Notes: generated from the letters alone by a model not told the origin. A DNA stretch of 64,000 nt from Pantoea vagans (GCF_004792415.1 NZ_CP038853.1:806001-870000), one strand, 5' to 3'; shown: positions 27,001 to 36,993, counted from the first letter of the stretch. A program made the numbers and translations.

Positions 27001-27546
27001 CATACCCCGCTCAATGCGGAGGGGCTGACGCTGTCGGCAATCAAAAGCAGCGAACGGCTCATCGAGATGGAGTTTTATCTGCCGATCAACAATCTGCTGA
27101 CGGCGGCGGATCTTGACGATCTGCTGCGTCGTCACGATACACTCTCTCAGCAGGCCGCTCCGCTGGATTTCCGCCAGGTGCGCGGCATGCTGAAGGGCTT
27201 TATCGATCTGGTCTTCCGCTGGCAGGGAAAATATTATCTGCTGGATTACAAATCGAACTGGCTGGGGGAAAGTCACGCCGCTTATACGCCCGAGGCGATG
27301 GCGCAGGCGATGATTGGCCACCGCTACGATCTGCAGTATCAGCTCTATACGCTGGCGCTGCATCGCTATCTGCAGCATCGCCTGCCGGACTACGACTATC
27401 AGCACCATTTTGGTGGGGTGTTTTATCTGTTTTTACGTGGGATGGATGGCAGCTCGCCGGACAACGGCATTTTTGCCACCCGACCTTCCGAAGCTTTTGT
27501 GGAAGAGATTGATGCGCTGTTTGGTGAAACCGGGGAGATGCTATGA
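24007..27546 (+). CDS. recB: Exodeoxyribonuclease V beta subunit RecB
   Basis: 3'-5' helicase and the only nuclease of RecBCD; after Chi it loads RecA. It has 1179 residues (E. coli 1180). An SF1 helicase with Walker A EASAGTGKTF (23-32), VTFTEAATAEL, LIDEFQDTDP and ALTRSVYHC (motif VI) is followed by a linker and the C-terminal nuclease with LLDYKSNWLG near 1080 holding the catalytic Asp and Lys. It overlaps ptrA and recD by four bases each, so the subunits are translationally coupled. Confidence 0.97.
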   Translation: MTQLPPVSLNPLTLPLRGERLIEASAGTGKTFTIGLLYLRLLLGLGGENAYSRPLSVEEILVVTFTEAATAELRGRIRENIHQLRLACIRGKSSNTMHQLLLEQMPDLSQAAAQLLAAERQMDEAAIFTIHGFCQRMLNLNAFESGMLFEQELIEDEQALLKQSTADFWRRQCYPLSLDVARIIAAEWSGPDSLLTTLRPWLQGESPSLKRPPAADETLASRHARNLARIEAIKQQWQALSADVEGMISASGVDKRSYSSKHLPNWVAKVTQWASSETLDYQLPKELERFGQQVLDEKTKKGDAPRHSLFEAIDQFLAEPLSLRDVIIAQALTDVRATVQREKRLRALLGFDDLLSKLDEALQQPGGVLLAETIRARFPVALIDEFQDTDPQQYRIFRTLYINQPEQALFLIGDPKQAIYAFRGADIFTYLRARSEVSAHYTLDTNWRSSPEMVGSVNRLFSQLDSPFLFSAIPFQPVKPAAPNESLKLIFDQQQQPALRFWLQPGEGVGNSDYQQFMAQQCAADISRWLVAGQQGRAWLGKDEALQPVRASDITVLVRSRNEAGLIRDALNALSIPSVYLSSRDSVYTTPEARELLWLLQAIQAPEQERLLRSALATSIFAIDAATLDALTQNEREWDALVEQFAVWQQLWHQRGVLPMLRDVMIKRQLAENMLASENGERRLTDLMHLGELLQEASVQLESPHALVRFLAQQIARPNSQASSQQLRLESDRHLVQIITIHKSKGLQYPLVWLPFAAGFREAASALYHDRDNFTALLDVQGDAQSLALAEEERLAEDLRLLYVALTRSVYHCSVGIAPLIKGTRKKEGESDLHKSALGYLVQQGQAADAQQLSQRLNALTGEGIALVEEDLLPGEMWRDAEQGDEALSSRDVTRALADVWRVTSYSGLQQHHSSPLLDALPNFDIDAAGEEENGEEAALTPHHFPRGAAPGTFLHGLFESIDFTEPPDRIWLEDQLQHNGYPLSWLPVIEQWIDRVLHTPLNAEGLTLSAIKSSERLIEMEFYLPINNLLTAADLDDLLRRHDTLSQQAAPLDFRQVRGMLKGFIDLVFRWQGKYYLLDYKSNWLGESHAAYTPEAMAQAMIGHRYDLQYQLYTLALHRYLQHRLPDYDYQHHFGGVFYLFLRGMDGSSPDNGIFATRPSEAFVEEIDALFGETGEML

Positions 27547-29384
27547 GTGACATGCTGAGCCTGCTGCTGCAGGCGGTTGAGAAGCGTCTCCTGCGGCCGC
27601 TGGATATTCAGTTTGCCCGTCTGGTGGCGACAGAATCACAACCTGCGCTGTTGCTTGCTGCTGCCTGCGTCAGCGCAGAGGCGGGAGAAGGGCACGTCTG
27701 TTTACCGCTGAGCAATCTCTGCGAAGACAGCCTGTTTGCCGGGCGTCAGCCTGCGCTGGCCCAGGCCATCTGGCAGGCAGCGGGCAAGCCGGATGACTGG
27801 CCATCACACCTGGCAGACTGGTCGGCGGTCAGTGATGGCAGCCGGGTGACGCCGCTGGTGCTGAGCAACCAGCGTTTGTATCTGCATCGGCTGTGGCACA
27901 GTGAAGGCCGGGTCGCCGACTTTTTTGCTGCGCAGGACGTGAAAACCGCGTTTGATATGCGTGCCGCAGGAGACGTGCTGAACAGTCTGTTTGGTGACCA
28001 GCCGGAGAACTGGCAGAAAATTGCTGCGGCCGTGGCGCTGACCCGCAAGACGGCGGTCATTTCCGGCGGGCCGGGCACCGGCAAAACCACCACCGTGGCA
28101 AAACTCCTCGCCGCCCTGATTCGCCTGAATCCCGGCGCGCTGCGGATTCAGCTGGCAGCACCGACAGGCAAAGCTGCTGCGCGACTGACCGAGTCGCTGG
28201 GCAGGGCGCTGCAGGATCTGGCGGTCAGCGACGAAGAGCGGCGGCGTTTTCCCGCCGAAGCCACTACGCTGCATCGCCTGCTGGGCGCACAGCCCGATAC
28301 CCAGCGGTTACGCTACCATGCCGGTAACCCACTGCATCTTGATGTGCTGGTAGTCGATGAAGCATCGATGGTCGATCTCTCAATGATGGCAAAACTGATC
28401 GCCGCGCTGCCTGCCCATGCCCGCGTAGTGTTTCTGGGCGACCGCGATCAGCTCGCCTCCGTTGAAGCCGGTGCGGTGCTGGGCGACATCTGCCGCTGCA
28501 CGGAAAGCGGCTACAGCCTGGCGCGGGCCGAACAGCTCGCCCTGCTGACCGGCTGTACGCTGCAGGGCAGTGACGATGGACAGGCACCGGTCGTGCGTGA
28601 CAGCATCTGCCTGCTGCAGAAAAGTTATCGTTTTGACGCCTCATCCGGTATCGGCCAGTTGGCAAAAGCGATCAACCTTGGTGATGCAGAGCAGGTCAGG
28701 GCGGTGTTTGCTGCGGCCCATGACGATGTCAGTTATCAGACGCTGAACAGCGCGGAAGCGTATCAGGTGATGCTGGATGAGGTCGCACAAGGCTATCAGC
28801 CCTTCCTGCAGCTTATTCGCCAGCAGGCGGAGCCTGCTGAGGTGATTGCCGCCTTTGGCCGTTATCAGCTGCTGTGTGCGTTACGTGACGGGCCTTTTGG
28901 CGTGCAGGGTCTGAACCAGCGCATTGAGCAGCGACTGATGCAGCTGCAGCGCATCCGGCGTCCTGGTATCGGCAGCCGCTGGTATGCCGGGCGTCCGGTG
29001 ATGATCACCCGCAATGACAGTGCGCTCGGCCTGTTTAACGGTGATATCGGCATTACGCTGCGGGATGAAGAGGGTAACCTGAAGGTCTTTTTCCCGCTGC
29101 CGGATGGGTCAATCAAGGCGATCCAGCCGAGCCGGTTACCTTCCCATGAAACGGCCTGGGTGATGACGGTGCATAAATCGCAGGGGTCGGAGTTCGACCA
29201 CACTGCGCTGGTAATGCCGACGCAGTTTCTGCCGGTCCTGACCCGTGAACTGGTCTATACCGCGATTACCCGCGCACGTAGGCAACTGACCATTTACAGC
29301 GAACCGGGCGTATTTCAGCGCGCCGTGCAGCTGCAGACGCAGCGACGCAGCGGTCTGGTGGAACGACTGGGTGAAACCGGCTGA
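27543..29384 (+). CDS. recD: Exodeoxyribonuclease V alpha subunit RecD
   Basis: 5'-3' SF1B helicase of RecBCD, the fast motor on the 5'-ended strand. It has 613 residues (E. coli 608). Walker A is GGPGTGKT at 175-182; DVLVVDEASMVDL (Walker B), FLGDRDQLASVEAGAV, WVMTVHKSQGSEFDH and YTAITRARRQL follow in order. A hairpin separates it from convergent argA. Confidence 0.97.
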   Translation: MSDMLSLLLQAVEKRLLRPLDIQFARLVATESQPALLLAAACVSAEAGEGHVCLPLSNLCEDSLFAGRQPALAQAIWQAAGKPDDWPSHLADWSAVSDGSRVTPLVLSNQRLYLHRLWHSEGRVADFFAAQDVKTAFDMRAAGDVLNSLFGDQPENWQKIAAAVALTRKTAVISGGPGTGKTTTVAKLLAALIRLNPGALRIQLAAPTGKAAARLTESLGRALQDLAVSDEERRRFPAEATTLHRLLGAQPDTQRLRYHAGNPLHLDVLVVDEASMVDLSMMAKLIAALPAHARVVFLGDRDQLASVEAGAVLGDICRCTESGYSLARAEQLALLTGCTLQGSDDGQAPVVRDSICLLQKSYRFDASSGIGQLAKAINLGDAEQVRAVFAAAHDDVSYQTLNSAEAYQVMLDEVAQGYQPFLQLIRQQAEPAEVIAAFGRYQLLCALRDGPFGVQGLNQRIEQRLMQLQRIRRPGIGSRWYAGRPVMITRNDSALGLFNGDIGITLRDEEGNLKVFFPLPDGSIKAIQPSRLPSHETAWVMTVHKSQGSEFDHTALVMPTQFLPVLTRELVYTAITRARRQLTIYSEPGVFQRAVQLQTQRRSGLVERLGETG

Positions 29385-29386
29385 GA

Positions 29387-29425
29387 AGAAGGGGGACAGT
29401 CCACGCCAGATGGCCTGTCCCTTCT
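29387..29425. terminator. Hairpin between convergent recD and argA
   Basis: AGAAGGGGGACAG (29387-29399) pairs with CTGTCCCTTCT (29415-29425), with two extra G bases bulged in the left arm. It lies between the recD stop and the argA stop and probably acts in both directions. No long T-run follows. Confidence 0.55.
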
Positions 29426-29433
29426 GGATTGAA

Positions 29434-30762
29434 TCAGGTGAGGTCGGCCATCAGCACCTTGGAACGGCGCTGATAGTTGTACATCTCTTTTTTACTCTCG
29501 GGCAGTGACTCGATATCAACCGGCGTAAAGCCGCGCTCCTGGAACCAGTGGATGCTGCGCGTGGTTAACACAAACAGCTTTTGCAGTCCCATCTGCTTCG
29601 CCTGCAATGCCACGCGCTGCAGCAGCATTTCTCCACGTGAGGAGCTGCGATAGTCAGGATGAACCGCCACACAGGCCATCTCGCCAATCTTCTCATCCAT
29701 AAACGGATAGAGGGCGGCACAGGCGATGGTCAGGTTGTCGCGCTGAATAATCGTGAACTTATCGATCTCCATCTCCAGTTGCTCGCGTGAGCGACGCACC
29801 AGAATGCCCTGCTGCTCCAGCGGACGGATCAGTTCGAGGATACCGCCGATGTCGTTGATATTGGCACGACGGATCTGCTCGGCCGACTCCATCACAATCT
29901 GCGTACCGATACCGTCGCGTGAGAAGAGCTCCTGCAACAGCGCGCCATCTTCCTGATAGCTGATGAGATGGCTGCGGCGCACGCCACTGCGGCAGGCTTT
30001 CACCGCACCGCGCAGGAAGCGGACTGTCCCGGAAAGATAATCACCTTCCTTTTCAATCTCGTCAATGCGGGCCTGCGCATCGTTCGGGAAAAGCTCGGAG
30101 ATGATTTCACCGTCGCTGTTCAGCACACCCTGCTCGGAGCAGAAGCCGATCATTTTTTCGGCTTTGAGCTTAATCGCCAGTTGGGTAGCCACTTCTTCTG
30201 AAGTCAGATTAAAGCTCTCGCCGGTCACAGAGACCGCCACCGGTCCCATCAGCACGATGGCATCGTTATCCAGCTGGCGGTGAATCGCCTCTTCATCAAT
30301 ACGACGGATGCGCCCGCTGTGGCAGTAGTCCACGCCATCATCCACGCCCAGCGGCTGTGAAATAATGAAGTTGCCGCTGACCACATTGATATGCGCGCCC
30401 TGCAGTGGGGTATTGTTAAGACTCATTGAGAGGCGGGCAGTGATATCGAGCTGCAACCGGCCGGCAGCCTGCTTCACTAATTCCAGCGATTGCGCATCGG
30501 TCACCCGGGTAAATTTATGATAAACCGGTTCCAGCTGCTGCTGAGCCAGGCTGGCGTCTATCTGCGGCCGTGCGCCATAAACCACCACCAGGCGGATGCC
30601 CAGGCTGTGCAGCAGGCCGATGTCGTTAACGATGCCAGAGAAGTTCTCATGCTCAATCGCTTCGCCACCCAGCATGATGACAAAGGTTTTACCCCGGTGG
30701 GCATTGATATAGGGAACGGTATGGCGAAAACCCTGAACCAGTTCGGTACTACGTTCCTTCAC
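29434..30762 (-). CDS. argA: N-acetylglutamate synthase
   Basis: Catalyses acetylation of glutamate, the first committed and arginine-inhibited step of arginine synthesis. It has 442 residues (E. coli 443). An N-terminal amino-acid-kinase-like domain ([31 protein letters not shown]) is followed by a GNAT domain ([15 protein letters not shown]) and the end [14 protein letters not shown] at 30762 is chosen: GAGGG is six bases upstream, while a TTG two codons earlier is too close to it. Two ARG boxes overlap the promoter side, so ArgR repression is expected. Confidence 0.96.
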   Translation of the reverse strand: MKERSTELVQGFRHTVPYINAHRGKTFVIMLGGEAIEHENFSGIVNDIGLLHSLGIRLVVVYGARPQIDASLAQQQLEPVYHKFTRVTDAQSLELVKQAAGRLQLDITARLSMSLNNTPLQGAHINVVSGNFIISQPLGVDDGVDYCHSGRIRRIDEEAIHRQLDNDAIVLMGPVAVSVTGESFNLTSEEVATQLAIKLKAEKMIGFCSEQGVLNSDGEIISELFPNDAQARIDEIEKEGDYLSGTVRFLRGAVKACRSGVRRSHLISYQEDGALLQELFSRDGIGTQIVMESAEQIRRANINDIGGILELIRPLEQQGILVRRSREQLEMEIDKFTIIQRDNLTIACAALYPFMDEKIGEMACVAVHPDYRSSSRGEMLLQRVALQAKQMGLQKLFVLTTRSIHWFQERGFTPVDIESLPESKKEMYNYQRRSKVLMADLT

Positions 30763-30773
30763 GGCCAACCCTC

Positions 30774-30812
30774 AGTGAATGTTTATTCGTATTTTCTGTA
30801 TTTTTATGCTTT
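30774..30812 (-). promoter_or_regulatory. Tandem ARG boxes upstream of argA
   Basis: AGTGAATGTTTATTCGTA (30774-30791) matches the ArgR consensus palindrome TGAATwwwwATTCA closely. A weaker copy with core TGTATTTTTATGCT follows within the usual three-base spacing. Pairs of such boxes bind the ArgR hexamer and repress arginine genes. Confidence 0.75.
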
Positions 30813-30994
30813 TACGCCCGATTTTGCAAGTCTTAATCCTGACGAAAATTTACGTTTTTATGGGTGTCAAAGCCGCTAACAGACTGCATTATTTAGGGTT
30901 TCCGGGGTGACATCATCCTGCGGATTGGATAAAGTTTTCGCCGCCATTTGATTAACTGGCGCTTTTTTAGACATAACACAGCAGCTGGAGCGGC

Positions 30995-32239
30995 ATGTCA
31001 GACGGTAATTCCCATTTTTCACGCAGACGTTTTTTACAGGGGACAGGCGCCTTACTGCTGTTGAGCGTCAGCCGCACAGGCCTGGCGGCAAAAAACCACA
31101 TTGTGGCGGTGCGTATCTGGCCCTCATCCACCTATTCGCGTATGACGCTGGAGTCCAGTGTCGCGCTGAAATACAAGCAGTTTGCGCTGAGTAATCCCGA
31201 ACGACTGGTAATAGATATTCAGGGCCTGCATCTTAATTCGGCCCTGAAAGGGGTAGATAAGCAGGTACGGGTCGACGATCCCTTTATCAAAAATGCCCGG
31301 GTCGGCCAGTTCGACAGCAACACGGTGCGCGTCGTTCTGGAACTGAAGCGCAACGTCGCACCGAAGATCTTTAATCTGGCACCGGTCGCCGGGATCAATC
31401 ACCGGCTGGTGGTCGATCTCTATCCGACCCAGAACCATGTGGAAGACGATCCGCTTCTGGCTCTGCTGAAAGATTATAATCAGGGCGATCTGGACAAGGA
31501 TGAAGGGGTGCAGGCGCCGTTACCCGGCAAAGCGGGACGCGATCGTCCGATTATCATCATGATCGATCCCGGTCACGGTGGAGAAGATCCTGGCGCGCAC
31601 GGCAAATATAAGACCCGCGAGAAAGATATTGTGCTGAAGATCGGACGGCGGCTCAAAGCGCTGATCGATAAAGAGCCCCACATGAAAGCCTATATGACGC
31701 GCAATGAAGATGTCTTTATTCCGCTGCGCGTCCGGGTCGCCAAAGCCCGCAAACAGCGCGCCGATCTCTTTGTGTCTATTCATGCGGATGCGTTTACCAG
31801 TCGGGCAGCACGCGGCTCTTCGGTGTTTGCCTTATCCACCAGTGGTGCCACTTCAGCCGCCGCCCGTTTCCTGGCGCAGACCCAGAATGAATCAGACCTG
31901 ATTGGCGGCGTCAGCAAAAGCGGCGACCGCTATCTTGATCACACCATGTTCGACATGGTGCAGCGGCAGACGATTCATGACAGCCTGAAGTTTGGTAAAG
32001 AGGTGCTGCATCGTATGGGGCACATCAACCATCTGCACAAACGCACCGTGGATCAGGCTGGCTTTGCGGTGCTGAAAGCCCCGGATATCCCGTCAATCCT
32101 GGTAGAGACCGCGTTCATCAGTAATGTGGAAGAGGAGCGGAAGCTGCGAACTACCCGCTATCAGCATCAGGTGGCAGAGGCGATTCTGAACGGTATCAAA
32201 GCGTATGTTGAGAGTGGGGCGGCACTGGCCCATCGGTAA
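30995..32239 (+). CDS. amiC: N-acetylmuramoyl-L-alanine amidase AmiC
   Basis: Periplasmic septal amidase that splits peptidoglycan stem peptides from glycan during daughter-cell separation; activated by NlpD in E. coli. It has 414 residues. A Tat signal [24 protein letters not shown] is followed by an AMIN targeting domain (about 35-135) and a zinc Amidase_3 domain with [16 protein letters not shown] and SIHADAF supplying zinc ligands and catalytic residues, and [10 protein letters not shown] near the end. It is divergent from argA as in E. coli. Confidence 0.96.
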   Translation: MSDGNSHFSRRRFLQGTGALLLLSVSRTGLAAKNHIVAVRIWPSSTYSRMTLESSVALKYKQFALSNPERLVIDIQGLHLNSALKGVDKQVRVDDPFIKNARVGQFDSNTVRVVLELKRNVAPKIFNLAPVAGINHRLVVDLYPTQNHVEDDPLLALLKDYNQGDLDKDEGVQAPLPGKAGRDRPIIIMIDPGHGGEDPGAHGKYKTREKDIVLKIGRRLKALIDKEPHMKAYMTRNEDVFIPLRVRVAKARKQRADLFVSIHADAFTSRAARGSSVFALSTSGATSAAARFLAQTQNESDLIGGVSKSGDRYLDHTMFDMVQRQTIHDSLKFGKEVLHRMGHINHLHKRTVDQAGFAVLKAPDIPSILVETAFISNVEEERKLRTTRYQHQVAEAILNGIKAYVESGAALAHR

Positions 32240-32317
32240 AGGTAAGCGGGTAGTCACGGCTATCCGCGCATTTATCTGCGGGAGAGAGGCTTAAGAGGAA
32301 TTCGAGAACGGCAGAAA

Positions 32318-32343
32318 CAAAAAAACACCCTTTCAGGTGTTTA
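32318..32343 (-). terminator. Terminator of the initiator-tRNA operon
   Basis: On the minus strand AACACC and GGGTGTT form a short stem around a TGAAA loop, followed by a run of T. It begins seven bases after the last tRNA. Confidence 0.85.
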
Positions 32344-32349
32344 AATGAT

Positions 32350-32426
<77 letters not shown>

Positions 32427-32453
32427 TCCGTATCATACTTATTTCACATTGTG

Positions 32454-32478
32454 ACTTCTGTAAAACAACTGCAGAAGT
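32454..32478 (-). repeat. Inverted repeat 3' to second initiator tRNA
   Basis: ACTTCTG (32454-32460) and CAGAAGT (32472-32478) form a 7-bp stem with an 11-base loop, starting two bases past the CCA end of the tRNA at 32481-32557. The same structure follows the first tRNA. It probably guides 3'-end processing of the polycistronic precursor. Confidence 0.6.
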
Positions 32479-32480
32479 AT

Positions 32481-32557
<77 letters not shown>

Positions 32558-32595
32558 TCCGTATTGCTTCTATTACTTTTACTTCTCACACTGTG

Positions 32596-32620
32596 ACTTC
32601 TGTAAAACTGCTGCAGAAGT
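32596..32620 (-). repeat. Inverted repeat 3' to first initiator tRNA
   Basis: ACTTCTG (32596-32602) and CAGAAGT (32614-32620), loop 11, two bases past the CCA of the tRNA at 32623-32699. It matches the structure in the other spacer almost base for base. Confidence 0.6.
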
Positions 32621-32622
32621 AT

Positions 32623-32699
<77 letters not shown>

Positions 32700-32712
32700 T
32701 CCGTGGAAGCGC

Positions 32713-32740
32713 ACTATACTCTCCGCGCTAATTCATGCAA
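32713..32740 (-). promoter_or_regulatory. Promoter of the initiator-tRNA operon
   Basis: Minus-strand -35 TTGCAT (32735-32740) and -10 TATAGT (32713-32718) with 16 bases between. A GCGC discriminator follows, a feature of growth-rate and ppGpp-controlled stable-RNA promoters. relA is in the same window. Confidence 0.8.
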
Positions 32741-32902
32741 CCCCTTTTTAAAGATAAAAGCCAAATTAACAGCCAGTTGCTGAAGGATTCAGCCATATGA
32801 TTAATTATTGAACTGATATGCGCCAGGTCAAAGCGGATGCATTTCATTCTGTCGGGGGCTTTGCTATCGTCGCGGGGCGAACAGTTATAAAAAGAGAAGA
32901 GA

Positions 32903-34051
32903 ATGAAATCACATTGGGTGAAGTATGCACTTACTGGCGCGTTAATCACGCTGCTGGCGGCCTGTAGCTCTAAACCGACCGATCGCGGTCAGCAATATAA
33001 AGATGGCAAACTGGAACAGCCGCTGGCGCTGGTGAATCAGCCCAATGCTAAAGGCGCGCCGGTTAATGGCAAAGACTTTGGCGATCAGGTGCGCCAGATT
33101 CAGTCCGCCTCATCCGCTCTTTATAGTCGTCAGAACGGCACCTACAGCGCCATTGAAAGCTGGCTGATGGCGGGTGCTGATACCCGGCAGCTTCGCCAGT
33201 ATGGCCTGAATGCCTGGCAGATGGAGGGCACGGATAACTACGGTAACGTGCAGTTCACCGGTTACTACACGCCGGTCGTGGAAGCGCGCTACACCCGTCA
33301 GGGCGAATTCCAGTATCCGATCTACCGTATGCCGCCGCGCAAACGCGGAGAGAAATTACCGAGCCGCGCCTCTATCTATAGTGGCGGACTTGATGACCGT
33401 TACGTCATTGCCTACAGCAACTCGCTGATTGATAACTTCATGATGGATGTGCAGGGCAGTGGTTACGTCGACTTTGGCGATGGCCGCCCGATGACCTTCT
33501 TTGGTTACGCCGGTAAAAATGGCTGGGGCTACCACAGCATCGGTAAAGAGCTGATCGACCGTGGTGAAGTGAAGCGCGAAGATATGTCGATGCAGGCGAT
33601 TCGCCAGTGGGCGCAGGAGCACTCACCGCAGGAAGTGCGTGCGCTGCTGGAAACCAACCCGTCATTCGTCTTCTTTAAGGCTGAGCCGTTTACGCCGGTG
33701 CGCGGTGCCAGCGCCGTTCCGCTGGTAGCGAAAGCCTCGGTGGCTTCTGACCGCTCAATTATTCCGGCGGGCACGGTGCTGCTGGCAGAAGTGCCGCAGT
33801 TGAATGAGAAGGGCAAATTCAACGGCAAATATGAGATGCGCCTGATGGTGGCGCTCGATGTGGGTGGCGCGATTAAGGGACAACACTTTGATATCTATCA
33901 GGGTATCGGCCCGGATGCCGCGCATCTGGCGGGCTTCTATAATCACTATGGACGCGTTTGGGTGATCAAAGCCGCACCGGGTGCCGGACAGCCGCTGTTC
34001 TCCAGCCCGCAAAACGGTAATAATGGTTCACTGCTTCTCGGCTCTAACTAA
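32903..34051 (+). CDS. mltA: Membrane-bound lytic murein transglycosylase A
   Basis: Outer-membrane lipoprotein that cleaves peptidoglycan glycan strands to 1,6-anhydro ends. It has 382 residues (E. coli 365). The signal peptide ends in the lipobox LAAC with C21 lipidated. The MltA domain has VQFTGYYTPVVEAR, and the C-terminal 3D domain has ALDVGGAIKGQHFDIYQG with the conserved aspartates of the active site. The C-terminal tail (QNGNNGSLLLGSN) is low in complexity. An unusually stable hairpin with a TCCG loop follows at 34061. Confidence 0.95.
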   Translation: MKSHWVKYALTGALITLLAACSSKPTDRGQQYKDGKLEQPLALVNQPNAKGAPVNGKDFGDQVRQIQSASSALYSRQNGTYSAIESWLMAGADTRQLRQYGLNAWQMEGTDNYGNVQFTGYYTPVVEARYTRQGEFQYPIYRMPPRKRGEKLPSRASIYSGGLDDRYVIAYSNSLIDNFMMDVQGSGYVDFGDGRPMTFFGYAGKNGWGYHSIGKELIDRGEVKREDMSMQAIRQWAQEHSPQEVRALLETNPSFVFFKAEPFTPVRGASAVPLVAKASVASDRSIIPAGTVLLAEVPQLNEKGKFNGKYEMRLMVALDVGGAIKGQHFDIYQGIGPDAAHLAGFYNHYGRVWVIKAAPGAGQPLFSSPQNGNNGSLLLGSN

Positions 34052-34060
34052 TGTCTTCTC

Positions 34061-34080
34061 TGCGGGCCTCCGGGCCCGCA
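34061..34080 (+). terminator. Hairpin between mltA and tcdA
   Basis: TGCGGGCC and GGCCCGCA form an eight-pair stem closed by a C(TCCG)G tetraloop of the very stable UNCG class. No T-run follows, so it may stabilise the mltA mRNA end rather than terminate. Confidence 0.5.
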
Positions 34081-34099
34081 CGACGTAACAGGTTCAACT

Positions 34100-34912
34100 A
34101 TGAAAGTGTTAAATGACGCCTGGCATCAGCGCTTTGGCGGCACAGCGCGTCTCTATGGCCAGGATGCGCTGCAACGTTTTGCTGACGCGCACTTCTGCGT
34201 CATCGGTATCGGCGGCGTGGGTTCCTGGGCAGCGGAAGCGCTGGTGCGCACCGGCATTGGTAAAATCACCCTGATAGATATGGATGACGTCTGCATTACC
34301 AACACCAACCGACAGCTTCATGCGCTGCAGGGCAACGTGGGCAAAGCCAAAACGGAGGTGATGGCGGAGCGGCTAAGGGCGATCAATCCGGACTGCGACG
34401 TAATCTGCATTGATGACTTTATTACGCCCGAGAACACCGCCGAACTGATGGCCGCCGGTTTTGACTATGTGATCGACGCGATCGACAGCGTACGTCCTAA
34501 AGCGGCGCTGATCGCCTGGTGTCGCCGGAATAAGATCCCGCTGATCACCACCGGTGGCGCGGGCGGACAGATTGATCCGACCCAGATCCAGGTCGCCGAT
34601 CTGGCGAAAACCATTCAGGATCCGCTGGCGGCGAAGCTGCGCGAGCGCCTGAAAAGCCTGGGCGTGGTGAAAAGCAGCAAGGGCAAACTTGGCATCGACT
34701 GCGTTTTTTCTACCGAAGCGCTGGTCTATCCGCAGGCCGACGGCAGCGTTTGTGCTTCACGCAGCACCGCAGAGGGGCCGAAGAGAATGGATTGCACATC
34801 CGGCTTTGGCGCGGCCACCATGGTGACCGCGACGTTCGGCTTTGTGGCTGTTTCGCATGCGCTGAAGAAGTTTCTGGCATGCGCCGCCCGTCAGGATGCG
34901 GTCAGCGCCTGA
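34100..34912 (+). CDS. tcdA: tRNA threonylcarbamoyladenosine dehydratase TcdA (CsdL)
   Basis: E1-like ATP-dependent enzyme that cyclises t6A37 of tRNA to ct6A. It has 270 residues. The Rossmann nucleotide site is [17 protein letters not shown] (32-48), with [13 protein letters not shown] and [12 protein letters not shown] next. CsdA and CsdE, encoded convergently just downstream, supply sulfur transfer for this reaction in E. coli. Its last 22 bases overlap the 3' end of csdE on the other strand. Confidence 0.95.
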   Translation: MKVLNDAWHQRFGGTARLYGQDALQRFADAHFCVIGIGGVGSWAAEALVRTGIGKITLIDMDDVCITNTNRQLHALQGNVGKAKTEVMAERLRAINPDCDVICIDDFITPENTAELMAAGFDYVIDAIDSVRPKAALIAWCRRNKIPLITTGGAGGQIDPTQIQVADLAKTIQDPLAAKLRERLKSLGVVKSSKGKLGIDCVFSTEALVYPQADGSVCASRSTAEGPKRMDCTSGFGAATMVTATFGFVAVSHALKKFLACAARQDAVSA

Positions 34913-35346
34913 CGCGCGGCGTGCTCAACTGCGGTGGCCAGCGCCTGCAGGCCGCTGCCGCGTGAGGCGCTGAGCTGGGCACGCAGCCCCAGTTCATCAA
35001 ACAGGGTTAAGGGATCGGTGGCCAGTAATTGCTGCGGCGTCTGGCCCTCAACGGCGGTCAGCAGCACGGCCAGCAGGCCGCGCACGATCCGTCCTTCACT
35101 GTCACCATAGAAGTGCAGTGAGCCATCCTCACACAGCTGGCTGCCCAGCCAGACCCGGTTTTCACACCCGCTCAGTTCAATTTCCGCTGTTTTCAGTTCC
35201 TCCGGCAAGGCAGGTAACTGGCGGCTCAGCTGGATCAGCTGACGATAGCGATCCTCCCACTGATGAAAACGGCCAAAGCTCTCTTTCAGACTGGCAACGG
35301 TAATCTGTTCGCCAAACGGGTGTGGCGCTAACCGCGATGAACGCAT
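34891..35346 (-). CDS. csdE: Sulfur acceptor protein CsdE
   Basis: SufE-like protein that takes persulfide sulfur from CsdA. It has 151 residues (E. coli 147). The acceptor cysteine is C61 in [12 protein letters not shown] at 35346 has CGGAG eight bases upstream; an earlier TTG is less likely. The start lies just after the csdA stop, so the two are coupled. Its 3' end runs 22 bases into convergent tcdA. Confidence 0.95.
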   Translation of the reverse strand: MRSSRLAPHPFGEQITVASLKESFGRFHQWEDRYRQLIQLSRQLPALPEELKTAEIELSGCENRVWLGSQLCEDGSLHFYGDSEGRIVRGLLAVLLTAVEGQTPQQLLATDPLTLFDELGLRAQLSASRGSGLQALATAVEHAARQALTAS

Positions 35347-35348
35347 AA

Positions 35349-36557
35349 TCAAAACTCCGATAACAGCGCGATGGCGCTCTTCATGGCGCGCACCAGCGCA
35401 TCAACATCCTGCAGATTATTATAGGGTGCAAAAGAGGCGCGCAGCGTGCCACTGACGCCCAGCGCCGCCAGCAAGGGCTGAGCGCAATGCTGACCGGCGC
35501 GCAGTGCGATTCCCTGCTCGGCCAGCAGCGTTACCAGGTCACTGTGATGCAGACCTGAGAATTCAAAGGCCAGCAGGCTGGTATTGCCACAGCGGAAGCT
35601 GCGAAAGCCGGGCAGTTCTGCCAGCTGCTCTTCCGCCAGCGAGGCAAGCTGCTGACTCCAGCGCTCGGCTTCGGGCAGATCGTACTGCGCCAGCCAGCTC
35701 AGTGCCGCACTCAATCCCACCACCCCAGCCACATTCGGGGTGCCAGCCTCAAAACGCCACGGTACCGGCTGCGGCGTGAAACCATTGAAGTCGACATCCG
35801 TGATCATCTTACCGCCGCCCTGCCAGGGCGCCATCGCTTCCAGCAGTTCCGCTTTGCCATATAACGCGCCAATGCCCATCGGGCCGTAAATTTTATGGCC
35901 GGAAAAAGCGTAAAAGTCGATATCCAGCGCCTGTACGTCAGGCGGGCAGTGCACCACACCCTGCGCGCCATCGACCATCACTTTCGCGTCCACGGCATGT
36001 GCCAGTGAAATCGCCTGTGCGAGATCGGGGCATCCACCGGTGACGTTCGACATCTGACCCACAGCCAGCAGGCGGGTGCGGCTATTAAGCAGGGCGGGTA
36101 ACAGGCTGATATCGGGCAGACGATCTGGCCCTAACGGCCATTTTACGACGCGGGCACCGCACGCCTGCGCAGCCATTAGCCAGGGAACCAGGTTGGCGTG
36201 GTGCTCAGCCTCACTCACCACGATCTCATCACCGGGCTGCAGGCGCGGACGCAGCCAGCTGTTCGCCACCAGGTTTATCGCCTCGGTGGTGCCACGCGTC
36301 CAGACAATTTCACGATCGTCCGCGGCGTTAATCCAGCGGGCCACCTGATTGCGCGCCTGCTCATAGCGCTGGGTTAAGGCCTGCGCCGCAGCAAACTGGC
36401 TGCGATGAACCGTACCCGCGCTGAGGCTGTAAAACTGCTGCGTGCTGTCAATCACGGCCTGCGGCTTCAGCGTGGTCGCGGCGCTGTCGAGATAGACGCC
36501 GGCGTCGGCGAGCGCGGGAAACTGCTGGCGGAATGCGGTGGGATTAAATGCGGTCAT
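35349..36557 (-). CDS. csdA: Cysteine desulfurase CsdA
   Basis: PLP enzyme that removes sulfur from cysteine (and cysteine sulfinate) to form a persulfide. It has 402 residues (E. coli 401). PLP lysine K222 is in [11 protein letters not shown] and persulfide cysteine C358 in RAGQHCAQP, matching known positions. It passes sulfur to CsdE and, in E. coli, to the TcdA-dependent ct6A system. Confidence 0.96.
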   Translation of the reverse strand: MTAFNPTAFRQQFPALADAGVYLDSAATTLKPQAVIDSTQQFYSLSAGTVHRSQFAAAQALTQRYEQARNQVARWINAADDREIVWTRGTTEAINLVANSWLRPRLQPGDEIVVSEAEHHANLVPWLMAAQACGARVVKWPLGPDRLPDISLLPALLNSRTRLLAVGQMSNVTGGCPDLAQAISLAHAVDAKVMVDGAQGVVHCPPDVQALDIDFYAFSGHKIYGPMGIGALYGKAELLEAMAPWQGGGKMITDVDFNGFTPQPVPWRFEAGTPNVAGVVGLSAALSWLAQYDLPEAERWSQQLASLAEEQLAELPGFRSFRCGNTSLLAFEFSGLHHSDLVTLLAEQGIALRAGQHCAQPLLAALGVSGTLRASFAPYNNLQDVDALVRAMKSAIALLSEF

Positions 36558-36766
36558 GCCGGGTCCATGATAAGAAAAATTAGGACCACACTGAAAGAAT
36601 GGTCTGCGTCTGGCAAAGCTGGAAAAGCGCGTTATGCTGAATATTGCAAGGTTTGAACCAAACCCGCATAACGATCGGACGTTTAATAGTCGATCTCACT
36701 TATCGGCTGCCTCTGGTTAGCGTAACGCGGGTGGTTTGATGCAATCAATCTACAAGGAGATAGCAG

Positions 36767-36988
36767 ATGAAAAAACTTACCGCAGTCCTGGCCGTGTGTA
36801 CTCTGGCTTTTACCCTGAGTGCCTGTTCAAGCAATTATGTCATGCATACCAACGATGGTCGTACCATCGTGGCTGCCGGCAAGCCAAAAGTTGATAACGA
36901 TACCGGCATGATCAGCTATAAAGATGCGAATGGCAACGAGCAGCAGATCAACCGCTCTGATGTCAAAGAGATGGTCGAGTCAAAGTAA
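36767..36988 (+). CDS. ygdI: YgdI/YgdR-family lipoprotein (YgdI)
   Basis: Small lipoprotein of 73 residues with signal peptide and lipobox LSAC (C20), then SSNYVMHTNDGRTIV and a DUF903 beta domain ending in a Glu/Lys tail. It has a strong AAGGAGA ribosome site. Paralogue of YgdR at 8371-8589, sharing the N/D-Y-V-M and D-G-R motifs. Its 3' end faces the gcvB terminator, so both transcripts end in the same short interval. Function unknown. Confidence 0.9.
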   Translation: MKKLTAVLAVCTLAFTLSACSSNYVMHTNDGRTIVAAGKPKVDNDTGMISYKDANGNEQQINRSDVKEMVESK

Positions 36989-36993
36989 GCAGC

